From positions 1 through 64,000 of the forward strand of contig NZ_AWFZ01000042.1 of assembly GCF_000463155.2 (NCBI RefSeq): a stretch of 64,000 nt of DNA, given 5' to 3'. The stretch is from Siccibacter turicensis LMG 23730. GTDB taxonomy: Bacteria > Pseudomonadota > Gammaproteobacteria > Enterobacterales > Enterobacteriaceae. This document shows positions 43,111 to 53,076 of the stretch, piece after piece. The translations under genes and the position numbers were made by a program. Under the pieces are notes generated by a model. It saw only the letters and a program-made list of their open reading frames with translations. It was not told the DNA's origin and ran no database searches. Within the stretch, counting starts at the first letter, position 1. Each line of letters opens with the position of its first letter.

Positions 43111-44460
43111 ATGAAAATTTATCGTCCACTGTGGAACGAGGGGGCTTTGCTGTCCCCTCAGCAATTCCAGCAGCAGGCAGAATGGGAGTCTTTTCGCAGT
43201 GCCGGTGCAACAGCGCTGGCATCAGCGTTCCCCTGGGGTGTGGAAATGATTGAATTTAATGACAGTCTTCTTTCATCCGGTCTGATCCAGATTACACAGT
43301 TACGCCTCTGGCTGGATGATGGAACGCTTATTGATGCGCAAAGGAGCGATCTGCCTCCGGCTCCCCGTGAATTAGACGCCAGCCAACTGGCAGGTCGTGA
43401 TGCGGTAATCGTCGTTATCGCACTGCCTCACATGCAGCCAGGTATTATCAACGTTGAACAGGACGACGTCAGTCCAGACCGGCCGCTCCGATATCGTGAA
43501 GAATGGGTGACGTTGCAGGATGCCTTTGGCTCCGAAGAAGAATCCATGGCAGTCGCCCGGTTTAATTTCACCATCCGGTTTGCCCATGAAAGTAATGATT
43601 CCTGGAAAGTCTGCCCGGTAGCAAGACTGGTCCGGGATGGACATAATGCGTGGCGACTGGATCCGTCTTTCATTCCCCCCGTTGCGTCATTTGCGGCAAG
43701 CCCGGTTCTTCGCGAACGTCTGGTGCTGCTCAACCGCCAGCTACGTTCCCGACGCCAGCGTCTGATGACAATGCGCCGTGAAAGCAATGAAAGACTTGCT
43801 GATTTTGCTGTTGCCGATGTTTCCCTCTTCTGGTTGCTGAATGCACTGAACTCTCACGCCAGAGTGCTGACGGAATACGAACGATTCCCTTCCCGTCCGG
43901 CTGAACAGGTGTGGGCTGAACTCGCACGTCTGGCAGGAAGCATGCTGACCTTTTCCCTGGACCATGATCTTGACGCCATACCGGGTTATGACCACGAGGA
44001 ACCGGCCAATGCCTTTCCTCCGCTGTTTGACCTGATAACGGAGTTGCTGGAGGCAAGTCTGCCATCCCGGGTCATCGCTCTGGAAATGTCTCGTCCGGAC
44101 GGGCAAACCTGGAAAGCCAATCTTCACGATATTCGCCTGCGTGAAGAGGCTGACCTCTGGCTCTCTGTGCGCTCAGATATTCCGGCGTGGCAGGTTGCCG
44201 AGAAATTCCCTGTACTTTGTCAGGCAGGTTCACCTGATGACGTCAATGTGATCTATGGTGCTGCACTCAAGGGGATCCCTTTGATACCAGTGAGCAGAGT
44301 CCCGGCAGCGTTGCCTGTACGCATGGAAAACCAGTACTTCGCACTTGATATGGAAAGCCCCGCTGCGCATGAAATGCAGGAGCAGGGGGTGTGTATGTTC
44401 TATGTGCCTGAGTTACTCGGCGCTCTGGAACTTGAACTGTTTGCGGTATTGCGCTCATGA
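43111..44460 (+). CDS. tssK: T6SS-2 baseplate connector TssK
   Basis: 449 residues. The family opening is degenerate here: I-Y-R-P-L-W-N-E-G-A-L-L-S-P-Q-Q-F-Q-Q-Q. Later marks are RLDPSFIPPVASFAASPVLRERL and the C-terminal NQYFALDMESPAAHEMQEQGVCMFYVPELLGALELELFAVL. TssK bridges baseplate and membrane complex. The gene overlaps tssL by four bases (ATGA). Not close to the T6SS-1 TssK. Confidence 0.94.
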   Translation: MKIYRPLWNEGALLSPQQFQQQAEWESFRSAGATALASAFPWGVEMIEFNDSLLSSGLIQITQLRLWLDDGTLIDAQRSDLPPAPRELDASQLAGRDAVIVVIALPHMQPGIINVEQDDVSPDRPLRYREEWVTLQDAFGSEEESMAVARFNFTIRFAHESNDSWKVCPVARLVRDGHNAWRLDPSFIPPVASFAASPVLRERLVLLNRQLRSRRQRLMTMRRESNERLADFAVADVSLFWLLNALNSHARVLTEYERFPSRPAEQVWAELARLAGSMLTFSLDHDLDAIPGYDHEEPANAFPPLFDLITELLEASLPSRVIALEMSRPDGQTWKANLHDIRLREEADLWLSVRSDIPAWQVAEKFPVLCQAGSPDDVNVIYGAALKGIPLIPVSRVPAALPVRMENQYFALDMESPAAHEMQEQGVCMFYVPELLGALELELFAVLRS

Positions 44461-45146
44461 GACATGATATCGATATCGACCAGTTGATGACGGAGACCTG
44501 GCTCACCGTCACCATGCTTAAGAAAGGCGCCGTCACGCTTAATGGCACTGCGCTTTACAACAAATGCGTTAAACAGGTTGAAAGTGTGCGGGAAGCGCTG
44601 GAGCGTGCTGGTTATGATGACGCCAGTGTGGAGCATATTTCCTACGCACAATGTGCCTTACTGGACGAGACGGTGATGAGCCGTAAGCCTGAAAAAAACG
44701 AGGAAGGAGAGGAGCCGAAAATTGATGAAGGTCAGGTGGCCTGGCGTAAAGCTCCGCTTCAGGCCCGTTTTTTTGGCTCACTTCGGGCAGGCGAGGCGCT
44801 ATGGGATCGCATTGCCGAGGTTCTGCGTCAGCCCTCACCGAACCCGGCCGTTTTAACCTGCTATCACCGTGTGATAGCGCTGGGCTTTCAGGGGTTATAC
44901 AGCCTGAAAGCGGTCAGCCAGTCGCAGCGGGATGAGGTAAAGAAAGCTCTTTCTGAGCGAGTTTCTCAACCTGATGCAGGCCTGTCTCTGGTTGTTTACC
45001 GGATGGGGAAACATCGCTGGAGCCTGATGCGCTCAGTCTGGTTCTGGATAGCTCTCGCCGTCATTCTTACCGGCGTTATCTGGTGGGGAGGGCATCTGTG
45101 GCTCCAGGCACTGTTGTCAGCACAAATACCGGAGCTGCATGGCTAA
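44457..45146 (+). CDS. tssL: T6SS-2 inner-membrane protein TssL (DotU family)
   Basis: 229 residues. DotU marks are SYAQCALLDETVMSRK, a long acidic insert (KNEEGEEPKIDEGQ) and CYHRVIALGFQGLYSLK. One C-terminal membrane helix (about 195-220, SVWFWIALAVILTGVIWWGGHLWL) ends the protein with almost no periplasmic tail. The peptidoglycan-binding function is supplied by the next gene, whose start overlaps this stop (TAATG). Confidence 0.94.
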   Translation: MRHDIDIDQLMTETWLTVTMLKKGAVTLNGTALYNKCVKQVESVREALERAGYDDASVEHISYAQCALLDETVMSRKPEKNEEGEEPKIDEGQVAWRKAPLQARFFGSLRAGEALWDRIAEVLRQPSPNPAVLTCYHRVIALGFQGLYSLKAVSQSQRDEVKKALSERVSQPDAGLSLVVYRMGKHRWSLMRSVWFWIALAVILTGVIWWGGHLWLQALLSAQIPELHG

Positions 45147-46825
45147 TGCGTAGATCAGTCATTATTCCGGTAGTGCTACACACCTTAGCAGCCGTTGCCA
45201 CGTTGCTGTGGTTGCTCTGGTATTTCATCCCGACAGGAAACGTGTTTAAAGGCCTGATCACGGTGCTGATCCTCCTTCTGGCAGGCTGGACTGTTTTTAA
45301 AAACTGTCGCCCGGAGCAGCCAGTATCCGACACCACCGTTTCAGCTGCTGACCTGCCATTACCCGACACCCAGGGGCCCGTTGTACTGGTATGCGGTGAC
45401 AGACTGGAGGCGCTGTTTCAGGGGAGTTCTCTGCGTAAAACAGCCCAGGGGTGGTGGCTTCGGGCCGATGACGTCAACCGGTTAACCGATGTAGTCCGCA
45501 GCATACAGACGCAGTTCCCACGCCAGGTCGGTCAGCTTTCGGTAATGTACCGCTGCCTGCCAGATCATCATCAGGATGAGGCCGTTCTTCGTTCCGCACT
45601 GAAAACGCTCCGCCAGCAGAGTAAACAGATAAAATCCCTGACGGGTTTCACACTGCCGGTTGTGGTGAGTGCCGAATTTTCCGGGCCTGAAACACCGTGG
45701 ATACTCGTTCGGGGTGAGAAGCCGATTGTCTGTCCGGTTAATGATTCACCTCAGGCTTTCATTGACTGGCAGCAGGCGGATGACAATATCGTGGCGCTGC
45801 CAGCGATCGGTCAGGCATTTTCCTTTATCCGTCATACCCTGGCTGATGAGCTGGAAAAACCTGACCGGTTAACGCCCCCCGTGCAAGCATTTTCTGTAGC
45901 AATGCGCCTCGGTACCGTCCTGCCTGAGACACAGTCTGTCTGGTCCTGCTGGCTCTATTCCCGCACCTGTTTGCAGTTTCCCCGAAAGTCAGGGCAGCCA
46001 GCTCCGGCAAGTCTGTTCCCGGATTCGGTTTTGCCGCTGCTGGCACCTTTTGCATCGACTGTGCAGGGGGGGCAGCGAACCCGTCGCCTGATCCTGCTGA
46101 TGTGGCTGTGTGCCCTGAGTGCGCTGGGTATTTCTGCGCTCAATAATCGTGATCTTATCCGTCATGTCAGTGCCAACTTACAGCGCTGGAATGCAATCCC
46201 GATGAACCACTACCGTCCTAAGGCGGAATCACTCGCCGCTCTGAAACAGGATGCGCTCCTGCTTGAACGCTGGCAGCGTCAGGGAGAGCCTTTGCGTTAC
46301 AGCCTGGGCTATTACCCGGGACAACGCCTGTGGCTGGCCTTGCGGCAGGCTATCGATACCTGGACACCTCCACCAGCACCTAAACCAAAACCAGTACCGA
46401 AAATTGTTCGGCTCGACAGCATGTCGCTGTTTGATTCCGGCAAATCGGCACTCAAAGACGGGTCAACCAAAATACTCGTCAACGCACTGGTGGGAATCAA
46501 AGCCAGACCAGGCTGGCTTATCGTGGTCAGCGGTCACACAGACAATACCGGCAGCGTTCAGCTAAATCAGACTCTGTCTTTGCAAAGAGCGGAGGCCGTC
46601 CGTAACTGGATGCGTGATACCGGGGACGTGCCGGAAAGTTGCTTTGCTGTGCAGGGGTACGGTGACAGCCGACCGATTGCATCAAATGACACGCCTGATG
46701 GCCGTGCGCATAACCGGCGTGTCGAGATCAGTCTGGTACCGCAGGCTGATGCCTGTCGTCTGCCAGGCGCAAAACACGCGTCACAGGATGTACGTGACGT
46801 TTCAACTCAAGAAATGGAGAAGTAA
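45146..46825 (+). CDS. T6SS-2 OmpA-domain membrane protein
   Basis: 559 residues from ATG 45146, coupled to tssL. Two membrane helices occur at the N-terminus (about 5-25 and 30-45) and one near 320-340 (LILLMWLCALSALGISAL). A Pro/Lys-rich stretch (about 410-425) leads to an OmpA-like domain: MSLFDSGKSALKDGS, VVSGHTDNTGSVQLNQTLSLQRAEAV and AHNRRVEISLVPQ, the residues that bind diaminopimelate in peptidoglycan. It anchors the membrane complex in the cell wall for a TssL that lacks its own anchor. Such a gene between tssL and hcp is typical of enteric T6SS clusters. Confidence 0.9.
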   Translation: MRRSVIIPVVLHTLAAVATLLWLLWYFIPTGNVFKGLITVLILLLAGWTVFKNCRPEQPVSDTTVSAADLPLPDTQGPVVLVCGDRLEALFQGSSLRKTAQGWWLRADDVNRLTDVVRSIQTQFPRQVGQLSVMYRCLPDHHQDEAVLRSALKTLRQQSKQIKSLTGFTLPVVVSAEFSGPETPWILVRGEKPIVCPVNDSPQAFIDWQQADDNIVALPAIGQAFSFIRHTLADELEKPDRLTPPVQAFSVAMRLGTVLPETQSVWSCWLYSRTCLQFPRKSGQPAPASLFPDSVLPLLAPFASTVQGGQRTRRLILLMWLCALSALGISALNNRDLIRHVSANLQRWNAIPMNHYRPKAESLAALKQDALLLERWQRQGEPLRYSLGYYPGQRLWLALRQAIDTWTPPPAPKPKPVPKIVRLDSMSLFDSGKSALKDGSTKILVNALVGIKARPGWLIVVSGHTDNTGSVQLNQTLSLQRAEAVRNWMRDTGDVPESCFAVQGYGDSRPIASNDTPDGRAHNRRVEISLVPQADACRLPGAKHASQDVRDVSTQEMEK

Positions 46826-46827
46826 AC

Positions 46828-47319
46828 ATGGCAATCCCAGTTTATCTGTGGCTGAAAGACGATGGCGGCGCTGACATCAAAGGTTCCGTAGATGTGAAAG
46901 ATCGCGAAGGCAGCATCGAAGTTGTTGCTCAGGAACACAACCTGTACATCCCGACTGATAACAACACCGGCAAGCTGACCGGCACCCGTATCCACACGCC
47001 GTTCCTGTTTACCAAAGAAATCGACTCTTCCAGCCCGTATCTGTACAAAGCGGTGACCACCGGTCAGACCCTGAAATCTGCTGAGTTCAGGTGGTACAAA
47101 ATCAACGACGCAGGTCAGGAAGTTGAGTATTTCAACACCAAACTGGAAAACGTCAAACTGGTGAAAGTCGCACCGAAAATGCACGATATCAAGGATCCTT
47201 CTTTCGAGAAGCACAATCACCTTGAGCAGATCGAGCTGCGCTACGAAAAAATCACCTGGACCTACAAAGACGGCAACATCATTCATTCCGATTCCTGGAA
47301 CGAACGCACCACGGCGTAA
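46828..47319 (+). CDS. hcp: T6SS-2 tube protein Hcp
   Basis: 163 residues, standard length. MAIPVYLWLKDDGGADIKGSVDVKDREGSIEVVAQEH is a classic Hcp start; the middle has RIHTPFLFTKEIDSSSPYLYKAV and the end EQIELRYEKITWTYKDGNIIHSDSW. Hexamers stack into the inner tube and can carry small effectors. Good ribosome site (GGAGAAG). A strong terminator follows, so hcp can be made in excess over the downstream genes. This is the only hcp in the window; T6SS-1 must use another copy or share this one. Confidence 0.98.
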   Translation: MAIPVYLWLKDDGGADIKGSVDVKDREGSIEVVAQEHNLYIPTDNNTGKLTGTRIHTPFLFTKEIDSSSPYLYKAVTTGQTLKSAEFRWYKINDAGQEVEYFNTKLENVKLVKVAPKMHDIKDPSFEKHNHLEQIELRYEKITWTYKDGNIIHSDSWNERTTA

Positions 47320-47325
47320 GACCCT

Positions 47326-47358
47326 GGCGGACAGATCCCCTCTGTCCGCCTTTTGTTT
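47326..47358 (+). terminator. Strong terminator after hcp
   Basis: Ten-base perfect stem GGCGGACAGA/TCTGTCCGCC with loop TCCCC, followed by TTTTGTTTT. Six bases past the hcp stop and well before tssH. Confidence 0.9.
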
Positions 47359-47481
47359 TGCTCCGCACAGCGCCTGTCAGACGGACGCTTTGCAGAGCAG
47401 TCTCACAATTTATCGGCATGAACCTTATGGGCATCGGTTGACGGCCAGGGGCGGTAGCGTGCCTGAACAAGAGGGAACGAC

Positions 47482-50151
47482 ATGGAACATCATTCAGCAG
47501 TCCTGCTACGACGACTTAACCCGTATTGCGCCAGAGCACTGGAGGGTGCGGCTTCTTTATGTCAGACCCGTGCGCATGCAGAAATCACGCCTGAGCACTG
47601 GTTGCTAAAGTTGCTGGAGCAGGGTGAGGGTGATCTGACCGTTCTCGCCCGCCGCTATGAATGGGATATGGATACCGTCTGGCAGTCCCTCCTGAGCTGG
47701 CTGGATGCACAGCCTCGTTCAGTGCGTACACGACCAGAGCTTTCTGCTTCCCTCCAGACCCTGCTGAAGCAAGCCTGGCTTGCCGCCACACTCGCCGGAG
47801 ATGAGCAGATCCGCAGCATTCATTTGCTCACGGCCATGATTGAAACCTCAGGGCTGACGCGCTGTGATGGCCTCTGGCCCTTAATGACCCTGACCGCCAG
47901 CCAGCTGGAGAGGTTACGTCCCTTACTGGAAGCTCAGTCAGATGAGCGGCATGGTGTTGCGCTCAGCGAACAGGCTGGCAATGCCACCATTATTGGCCGG
48001 GCGGCGCCATTGAACCAGAAAGCACAAAACCAGGCAGAAGGCAGAAGTGCACAGCCTGCCGTTTCACAGGAAGAGTCCGTTCTCAATCGCTTTACGGTCG
48101 ATGTGACCGCCCGTGCCCGGGAAGGAAAGATTGACCCGGTCTTTGGACGCGATAATGAGATACGGCAGATGGTGGACATTCTCTCCAGGCGTCGTAAGAA
48201 CAACCCCATTCTGGTGGGTGAACCCGGCATCGGCAAAACGGCCCTGGTTGAAGGCCTGGCGCTACGTATTACTGAGGGCAATGTGCCCGAAAGTCTTAAG
48301 CCTGTCATCGTCAGGACTCTGGACCTGGGCTTGCTTCAGGCGGGCGCCGGTGTAAAGGGCGAGTTCGAACAGCGTCTGAAAAATATCATCGACGCCGTCC
48401 AGCAATCCCCGGTGCCGGTGTTGCTGTTTATTGATGAGGCGCACACCATTATCGGGGCGGGTAATCAGGCAGGCGGGGCAGATGCAGCAAACCTGCTGAA
48501 ACCGGCGCTGGCGCGCGGCGAACTGCGCACCATTGCGGCCACCACCTGGAGTGAATACAAGCAGTATTTCGAACGTGATGCTGCCCTTGAACGCCGCTTC
48601 CAGATGGTCAAAGTTGATGAGCCTGATGATGACACGGCCTGCCTGATGCTGCGCGGTCTTAAATCCCGCTATGCCGAACATCATGGCGTGCATATTACCG
48701 GCGAGGCCGTCCGTGCAGCGGTGACGCTATCCCGCCGCTACCTGACAGGGCGCCAGTTGCCTGATAAAGCGGTGGACTTACTGGATACCGCTGCGGCCCG
48801 GGTGCGGATGAGCCTGGACACGCTACCAGAACAGCTTACCCGGTTGCAGGCCCGGTTGACTGCGCTTGCCATGGAGCAACAGGAGTTGCTGGAAGATATT
48901 TCTCTGGGTAACGCCGTTGATGCCAGCCGTCTGCCGCAGATCGAACAGCTCACTCTAGATCTCAACCAGCAGAAAGCGGCCCTTCAGTCACAGTATGAAA
49001 CCGAAAAGCAGCTCACCGACTCGCTGAAAGCCTGCCGGGAAGACATCAGCCGCCAGAAAGAGATCTCCGCCTTCCAGCGGGAGCTGGCCCAGGTTCAGAA
49101 TCACAGCCCATTACTGGGTCTGGATGTTGATGTCCGCACCGTTGCGACCGTTATCGCCGACTGGACAGGGGTTCCCCTCTCGTCGCTGATGAAGGATGAG
49201 CAAACCGAATTACTGACGCTGGAAGAGCAACTGGCAACCCGTGTAGTCGGCCAGAGTCCCGCCCTGAATGCTATAGCGCAACGACTGAGAGCCTCAAAAA
49301 CCGGCCTGACGCCGGAGAACGGGCCACAGGGTGTGTTTTTACTGGTGGGGCCAAGCGGGGTCGGTAAAACCGAAACTGCACTGGCGCTGGCGGATGTGAT
49401 ATATGGCGGCGAAAAATCGCTTATTACCATCAACCTGTCTGAATACCAGGAGCCGCACACGGTCTCGCAGCTAAAGGGCTCCCCTCCGGGCTATGTGGGA
49501 TATGGTCAGGGCGGCATTCTCACCGAAGCAGTCCGTAAGCGGCCGTACAGCGTGGTGCTGCTCGATGAAGTGGAGAAGGCCCACCGGGATGTGATGAACC
49601 TGTTTTATCAGGTCTTTGACCGGGGCTTTATGCGGGACGGGGAAGGGCGTGAAATTGATTTCCGCAATACTGTGATCCTGATGACGTCCAACCTGGGCAG
49701 TGACCCGCTGATGCAGTTGCTGGAGGAGCAACCAGAAGCCACGGAGAACTGCCTGCATGAGTTGCTACGTCCGATCCTGCGCGATCATTTCCAGCCAGCG
49801 CTGCTGGCTCGCTTCCAGACGGTGATATACCGCCCGCTGGCAATGGATGCCATGCGCACCATCGTCGGCATGAAGCTGGCACAGGTGAGCACGCGTCTGC
49901 AACGTCACTACGGCATCTCAACTCACATTGGCGAAAGTCTCATCGACACCCTGACGGCAGCATGTCTGCTGCCGGATACCGGAGCCCGCAACGTGGACAG
50001 TCTGCTTAACCAGCAGATCCTGCCGGTTCTGAGCCAGCAGTTGTTAAGCCATATGGCGGCAAAACAAAAGCCGTCGTCACTGCAACTGACCTGGGATGAC
50101 GAACAGGGCATTGTGCTGGCCTTTGATGAACAGGCAGAAGGAGAGGCGTGA
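47482..50151 (+). CDS. tssH: T6SS-2 sheath-recycling ATPase TssH (ClpV)
   Basis: 889 residues. The N-domain is followed by AAA-1, with Walker A GEPGIGKT at 246-253 and FIDEAHTIIGAGNQAGG, a coiled middle domain, and AAA-2, with Walker A GPSGVGKT at 623-630 and LLDEVEKAHRDVMNLFYQVFDRG. Both sites look intact. It probably has its own promoter in the 160 bases after the hcp terminator. The stop overlaps vgrG (TGATG). Confidence 0.97.
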   Translation: MEHHSAVLLRRLNPYCARALEGAASLCQTRAHAEITPEHWLLKLLEQGEGDLTVLARRYEWDMDTVWQSLLSWLDAQPRSVRTRPELSASLQTLLKQAWLAATLAGDEQIRSIHLLTAMIETSGLTRCDGLWPLMTLTASQLERLRPLLEAQSDERHGVALSEQAGNATIIGRAAPLNQKAQNQAEGRSAQPAVSQEESVLNRFTVDVTARAREGKIDPVFGRDNEIRQMVDILSRRRKNNPILVGEPGIGKTALVEGLALRITEGNVPESLKPVIVRTLDLGLLQAGAGVKGEFEQRLKNIIDAVQQSPVPVLLFIDEAHTIIGAGNQAGGADAANLLKPALARGELRTIAATTWSEYKQYFERDAALERRFQMVKVDEPDDDTACLMLRGLKSRYAEHHGVHITGEAVRAAVTLSRRYLTGRQLPDKAVDLLDTAAARVRMSLDTLPEQLTRLQARLTALAMEQQELLEDISLGNAVDASRLPQIEQLTLDLNQQKAALQSQYETEKQLTDSLKACREDISRQKEISAFQRELAQVQNHSPLLGLDVDVRTVATVIADWTGVPLSSLMKDEQTELLTLEEQLATRVVGQSPALNAIAQRLRASKTGLTPENGPQGVFLLVGPSGVGKTETALALADVIYGGEKSLITINLSEYQEPHTVSQLKGSPPGYVGYGQGGILTEAVRKRPYSVVLLDEVEKAHRDVMNLFYQVFDRGFMRDGEGREIDFRNTVILMTSNLGSDPLMQLLEEQPEATENCLHELLRPILRDHFQPALLARFQTVIYRPLAMDAMRTIVGMKLAQVSTRLQRHYGISTHIGESLIDTLTAACLLPDTGARNVDSLLNQQILPVLSQQLLSHMAAKQKPSSLQLTWDDEQGIVLAFDEQAEGEA

Positions 50152-52508
50152 TGAGCGGAACACTTATCACGAAGGCCACCGACGTGGTGCAACAGTTGTC
50201 GGGCCAGTCACGCTATCGTGTTGACGTGCATGGCTGCACTGAATTTCTGGATGTGTTGCGTTACAGCGCGGTGGAGTCCCTCAGCCAGCCATGGCGGTAT
50301 GACGTGGCGGTCACCTGCTCCTCCAGGGATATCGCCTGCGACACGCTACTGCTGAAACCGGCATCATTTACCTTCCAGACCCCGATATTTGACGGGACAC
50401 CGGCGCTGCCGGTCCGGACGGTTTTTGGCCTGGTGGAGTCGTTTCGCCGCGTGTCCACCTCGAATGATGAGACCCATTACGCGCTGACGATCGTTCCCCG
50501 TATCGCCCTTCTCGACTATACGAAAGGGAGTGAGATCTACCTCAATCAGTCGGTCACTGAAGTAGTTGAACAGGTATTGCGTAAACACGGTCTGGAAGGC
50601 CCTGATTTTGAGTTCCGTCTCTCCCGTGAATATCCGGCCCGGGAACTTATCACCCAGTGGCGGGAAACGGACCTTGAGTTTATCCAGCGCCTGCTGGCAG
50701 AAGTGGGCATTTACTGGCGCTATGAAATGGACAGCCGTCTTGAACAGGATGTGGTGATTTTCCAGGACAGCCAGCAGCAGTATGAATTCGGTGTCACGCT
50801 GCCATTGCGCAATCAGGCCGGGATGAGTGACAGCGGGCAGGAGAGCATCTGGGATATTCAGATCGCCTGCAATGTCGTGAGCGGGAGTGTGGCCACCCGG
50901 GACTACAACTACCGTGAAGCACTGAAGCCGCAGGATAGTTGCGAAAGCATTTTCAGTAAGGAAGGGATCACCACCGGGGAAACGTACCATTATGCGGAGC
51001 CCTTCCTGACAGAAGGTGATACTGACAGCCCAGAGACCGGGGCGTACTTTGCCCGTCTGCGTCACGAACGCATTCTGAACGCGCAGTATCACGTCAGCGG
51101 GCATTCCTCCAGCCCCCATCTGGCTCCGGGCCAGGTGCTGGAAACGGACGGAACGCTTCCCGATGCCGTGAAAGAAGGCATCGTCATCACTAAGGTGCGC
51201 ACCAGCGGCTCACGCAAAAGTCGCTTTACGCTGACGTTTGAGGGTATCCCCTACAGCGAATCGGTCTGCTACCGTCCGGCGCTACTCAACCGCCCGGTGA
51301 TATCCGGATCGCTCCCTGCCCGGGTGGAAAGCACTCAGAAAGGCGACACCTATTCCTGGCTCGACCCGGACGGGCGCTACCGGGTGAAACTGGACTTTGA
51401 CCGCAACAGTGCTGAACAGGGCTATGCCTATTTGTGGCTGCGGCTGGCGAAACCCTACGCCGGGGATACCTACGGCTTCCACTCCCCGCTTATCGACGGA
51501 ACTGAAGTGGCCGTCGTATTTGACGGCGGAGACCCGGATCGGCCCTACATCGCTTATGCCCTGCATGATTCTGAACACCCGGACCACGTCACCAGTGACA
51601 ATCATACGCGGAACGTGTGGCGCACCCCGGCGAACAATAAGCTGCGGATGGAGGATAAGCGCCAGGAAGAGCATATCAAGCTCGCGACAGAATACGGCAA
51701 AACGCAGCTGAACATGGGGCACCTGGTTAATGGCCAGCGTGAAAAGCGCGGCGCCGGCTTTGAGCTGCGTACGGATGAGCACGGCGCAGTACGTGCGGCA
51801 AAAGGGCTGTTCCTGACAGCGGATGCCCAGGCCAAAGCCCAGGGGTCGGTGCTGGAAATGGCCCCAGCCATCAACCAGATTAACCAGGCCAACAGCCAGA
51901 TGCAGGCGCTGAACAGCGCCGCCGAAGCCGCCGGAGCGCTGGTCTGCGACATCAATACCCAGATTAGTCTCGTGACCGACAAAATCAAAGACCTCCAGTC
52001 TTCGGTCCTGCTGGGTAGTGCTCCGCAGGGGGTGGCATTTACCTCAGGTGAACATCTTCAGCTCAGCAGCACCCGCAATACCATGATCAATGCCGGTCAG
52101 CATCTTGATATCGGTGCGATGAAGAATCTGTCCATGACGGTAGAAAAAGCCCTGGGCCTGTTTGTGCATAAAGACGGGGCTAAGCTGGTTGCCAACCAGG
52201 GAGACATCGATATCCAGGCTCAGCACAACACGATGGCCCTGTTTTCTGAAAAGCAGCTGACGGTGACCAGCAGTGAAGACGAAATAATTATCAGCACCCC
52301 GAAAACCCTGACGCTGAACGGTGGTGGGTCTTACCTGAGGCTAAGTAAGAACGGGATTGAGCATGGTTCATCAGGTGAGTTCATTATGAAAACGTCTGAC
52401 TATCTGGTACCCGGCTCGGGCGCAAATCTTCCCAACGAAACACCCAATTTCAGCCTGACGGATATCACTCAGGAAAGCAAAATCAGCAGCAAGTCATTTA
52501 ATGATTGA
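50151..52508 (+). CDS. vgrG: VgrG spike protein, T6SS-2
   Basis: 785 residues from ATG 50151, with GGAGAGG four bases upstream; the frame is coupled to tssH. Order of parts: gp27-like base (YRVDVHGCTEFLDVLRYSAVESLSQPWRYDV; LRKHGL; ARELITQWRETDLEFIQRLLAEVGIYWRYE), gp5-like OB fold (WLDPDGRYRVKLDFD; GYAYLWLRLAKPYAG), a helical or coiled segment (about 560-620), and a DUF2345-type beta-helix to the C-terminus. No enzymatic extension is seen, so cargo is likely bound non-covalently. Followed by an AT-rich effector island. Confidence 0.97.
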   Translation: MSGTLITKATDVVQQLSGQSRYRVDVHGCTEFLDVLRYSAVESLSQPWRYDVAVTCSSRDIACDTLLLKPASFTFQTPIFDGTPALPVRTVFGLVESFRRVSTSNDETHYALTIVPRIALLDYTKGSEIYLNQSVTEVVEQVLRKHGLEGPDFEFRLSREYPARELITQWRETDLEFIQRLLAEVGIYWRYEMDSRLEQDVVIFQDSQQQYEFGVTLPLRNQAGMSDSGQESIWDIQIACNVVSGSVATRDYNYREALKPQDSCESIFSKEGITTGETYHYAEPFLTEGDTDSPETGAYFARLRHERILNAQYHVSGHSSSPHLAPGQVLETDGTLPDAVKEGIVITKVRTSGSRKSRFTLTFEGIPYSESVCYRPALLNRPVISGSLPARVESTQKGDTYSWLDPDGRYRVKLDFDRNSAEQGYAYLWLRLAKPYAGDTYGFHSPLIDGTEVAVVFDGGDPDRPYIAYALHDSEHPDHVTSDNHTRNVWRTPANNKLRMEDKRQEEHIKLATEYGKTQLNMGHLVNGQREKRGAGFELRTDEHGAVRAAKGLFLTADAQAKAQGSVLEMAPAINQINQANSQMQALNSAAEAAGALVCDINTQISLVTDKIKDLQSSVLLGSAPQGVAFTSGEHLQLSSTRNTMINAGQHLDIGAMKNLSMTVEKALGLFVHKDGAKLVANQGDIDIQAQHNTMALFSEKQLTVTSSEDEIIISTPKTLTLNGGGSYLRLSKNGIEHGSSGEFIMKTSDYLVPGSGANLPNETPNFSLTDITQESKISSKSFND

Positions 52509-52583
52509 GCAGAAAATCATTTAGTTGTCGATTTCTTAAGCACTCTGAAGTGAAGCCGTTCATAACAAGGAAAGACGAATACC

Positions 52584-53066
52584 ATGAAAACCAGTTTAAA
52601 ATTAACGTCGATATTCTGTGCCTTACTTTTATCCATTTTTTCATGTTTTAGTTTCGGAAATGGGTCCGGGGCGACGAAAATTGAAAGTTCTCCAGAATCT
52701 GTTGTTCAGCATTTTTATGCTGACTACCTGGCAGCCTGGAATGACCCGGACGTTGGGCATGGTCTCGAAAAAAGCCAGAGCGCTATAGACAGCTTTACAA
52801 CAAAACATCTTCAGAAACTCAAAAGTGAGGATGACTCAGGAGCTGACTTCTTCACAAATGTTCAGGATATTTGCCCTGAGTGGGTGAATGAAATTTCTAC
52901 GAATGTTTCATCTCTGGATAAAGACAAAGCCGTTATAGAACTGATGCTGGGTCACAGCGAAAGTGAGTCAAAATATAAAATCAACCTTGTCCGGGCCAAG
53001 GGTAAATGGCTCATAGACTCAGTCTTATTTGTATCCAACGCGACTGGCCATTGTAACGATAATTAA
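52584..53066 (+). CDS. Exported protein, DUF3828-like, immunity candidate
   Basis: 160 residues. A signal peptide (about 1-24, SIFCALLLSIFSCFSFG) is clear. The mature part has VVQHFYADYLAAWNDPDVG and a late KYKINLVRAKGKWLIDSVLF, a layout like DUF3828 proteins (an NTF2-like small fold). Several T6SS peptidoglycan-amidase immunity proteins are of this general type; the match here is by pattern only. It precedes the large hydrolase gene at 53077 by ten bases, so it may protect against it. Confidence 0.65.
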   Translation: MKTSLKLTSIFCALLLSIFSCFSFGNGSGATKIESSPESVVQHFYADYLAAWNDPDVGHGLEKSQSAIDSFTTKHLQKLKSEDDSGADFFTNVQDICPEWVNEISTNVSSLDKDKAVIELMLGHSESESKYKINLVRAKGKWLIDSVLFVSNATGHCNDN

Positions 53067-53076
53067 CGGTGACCAC

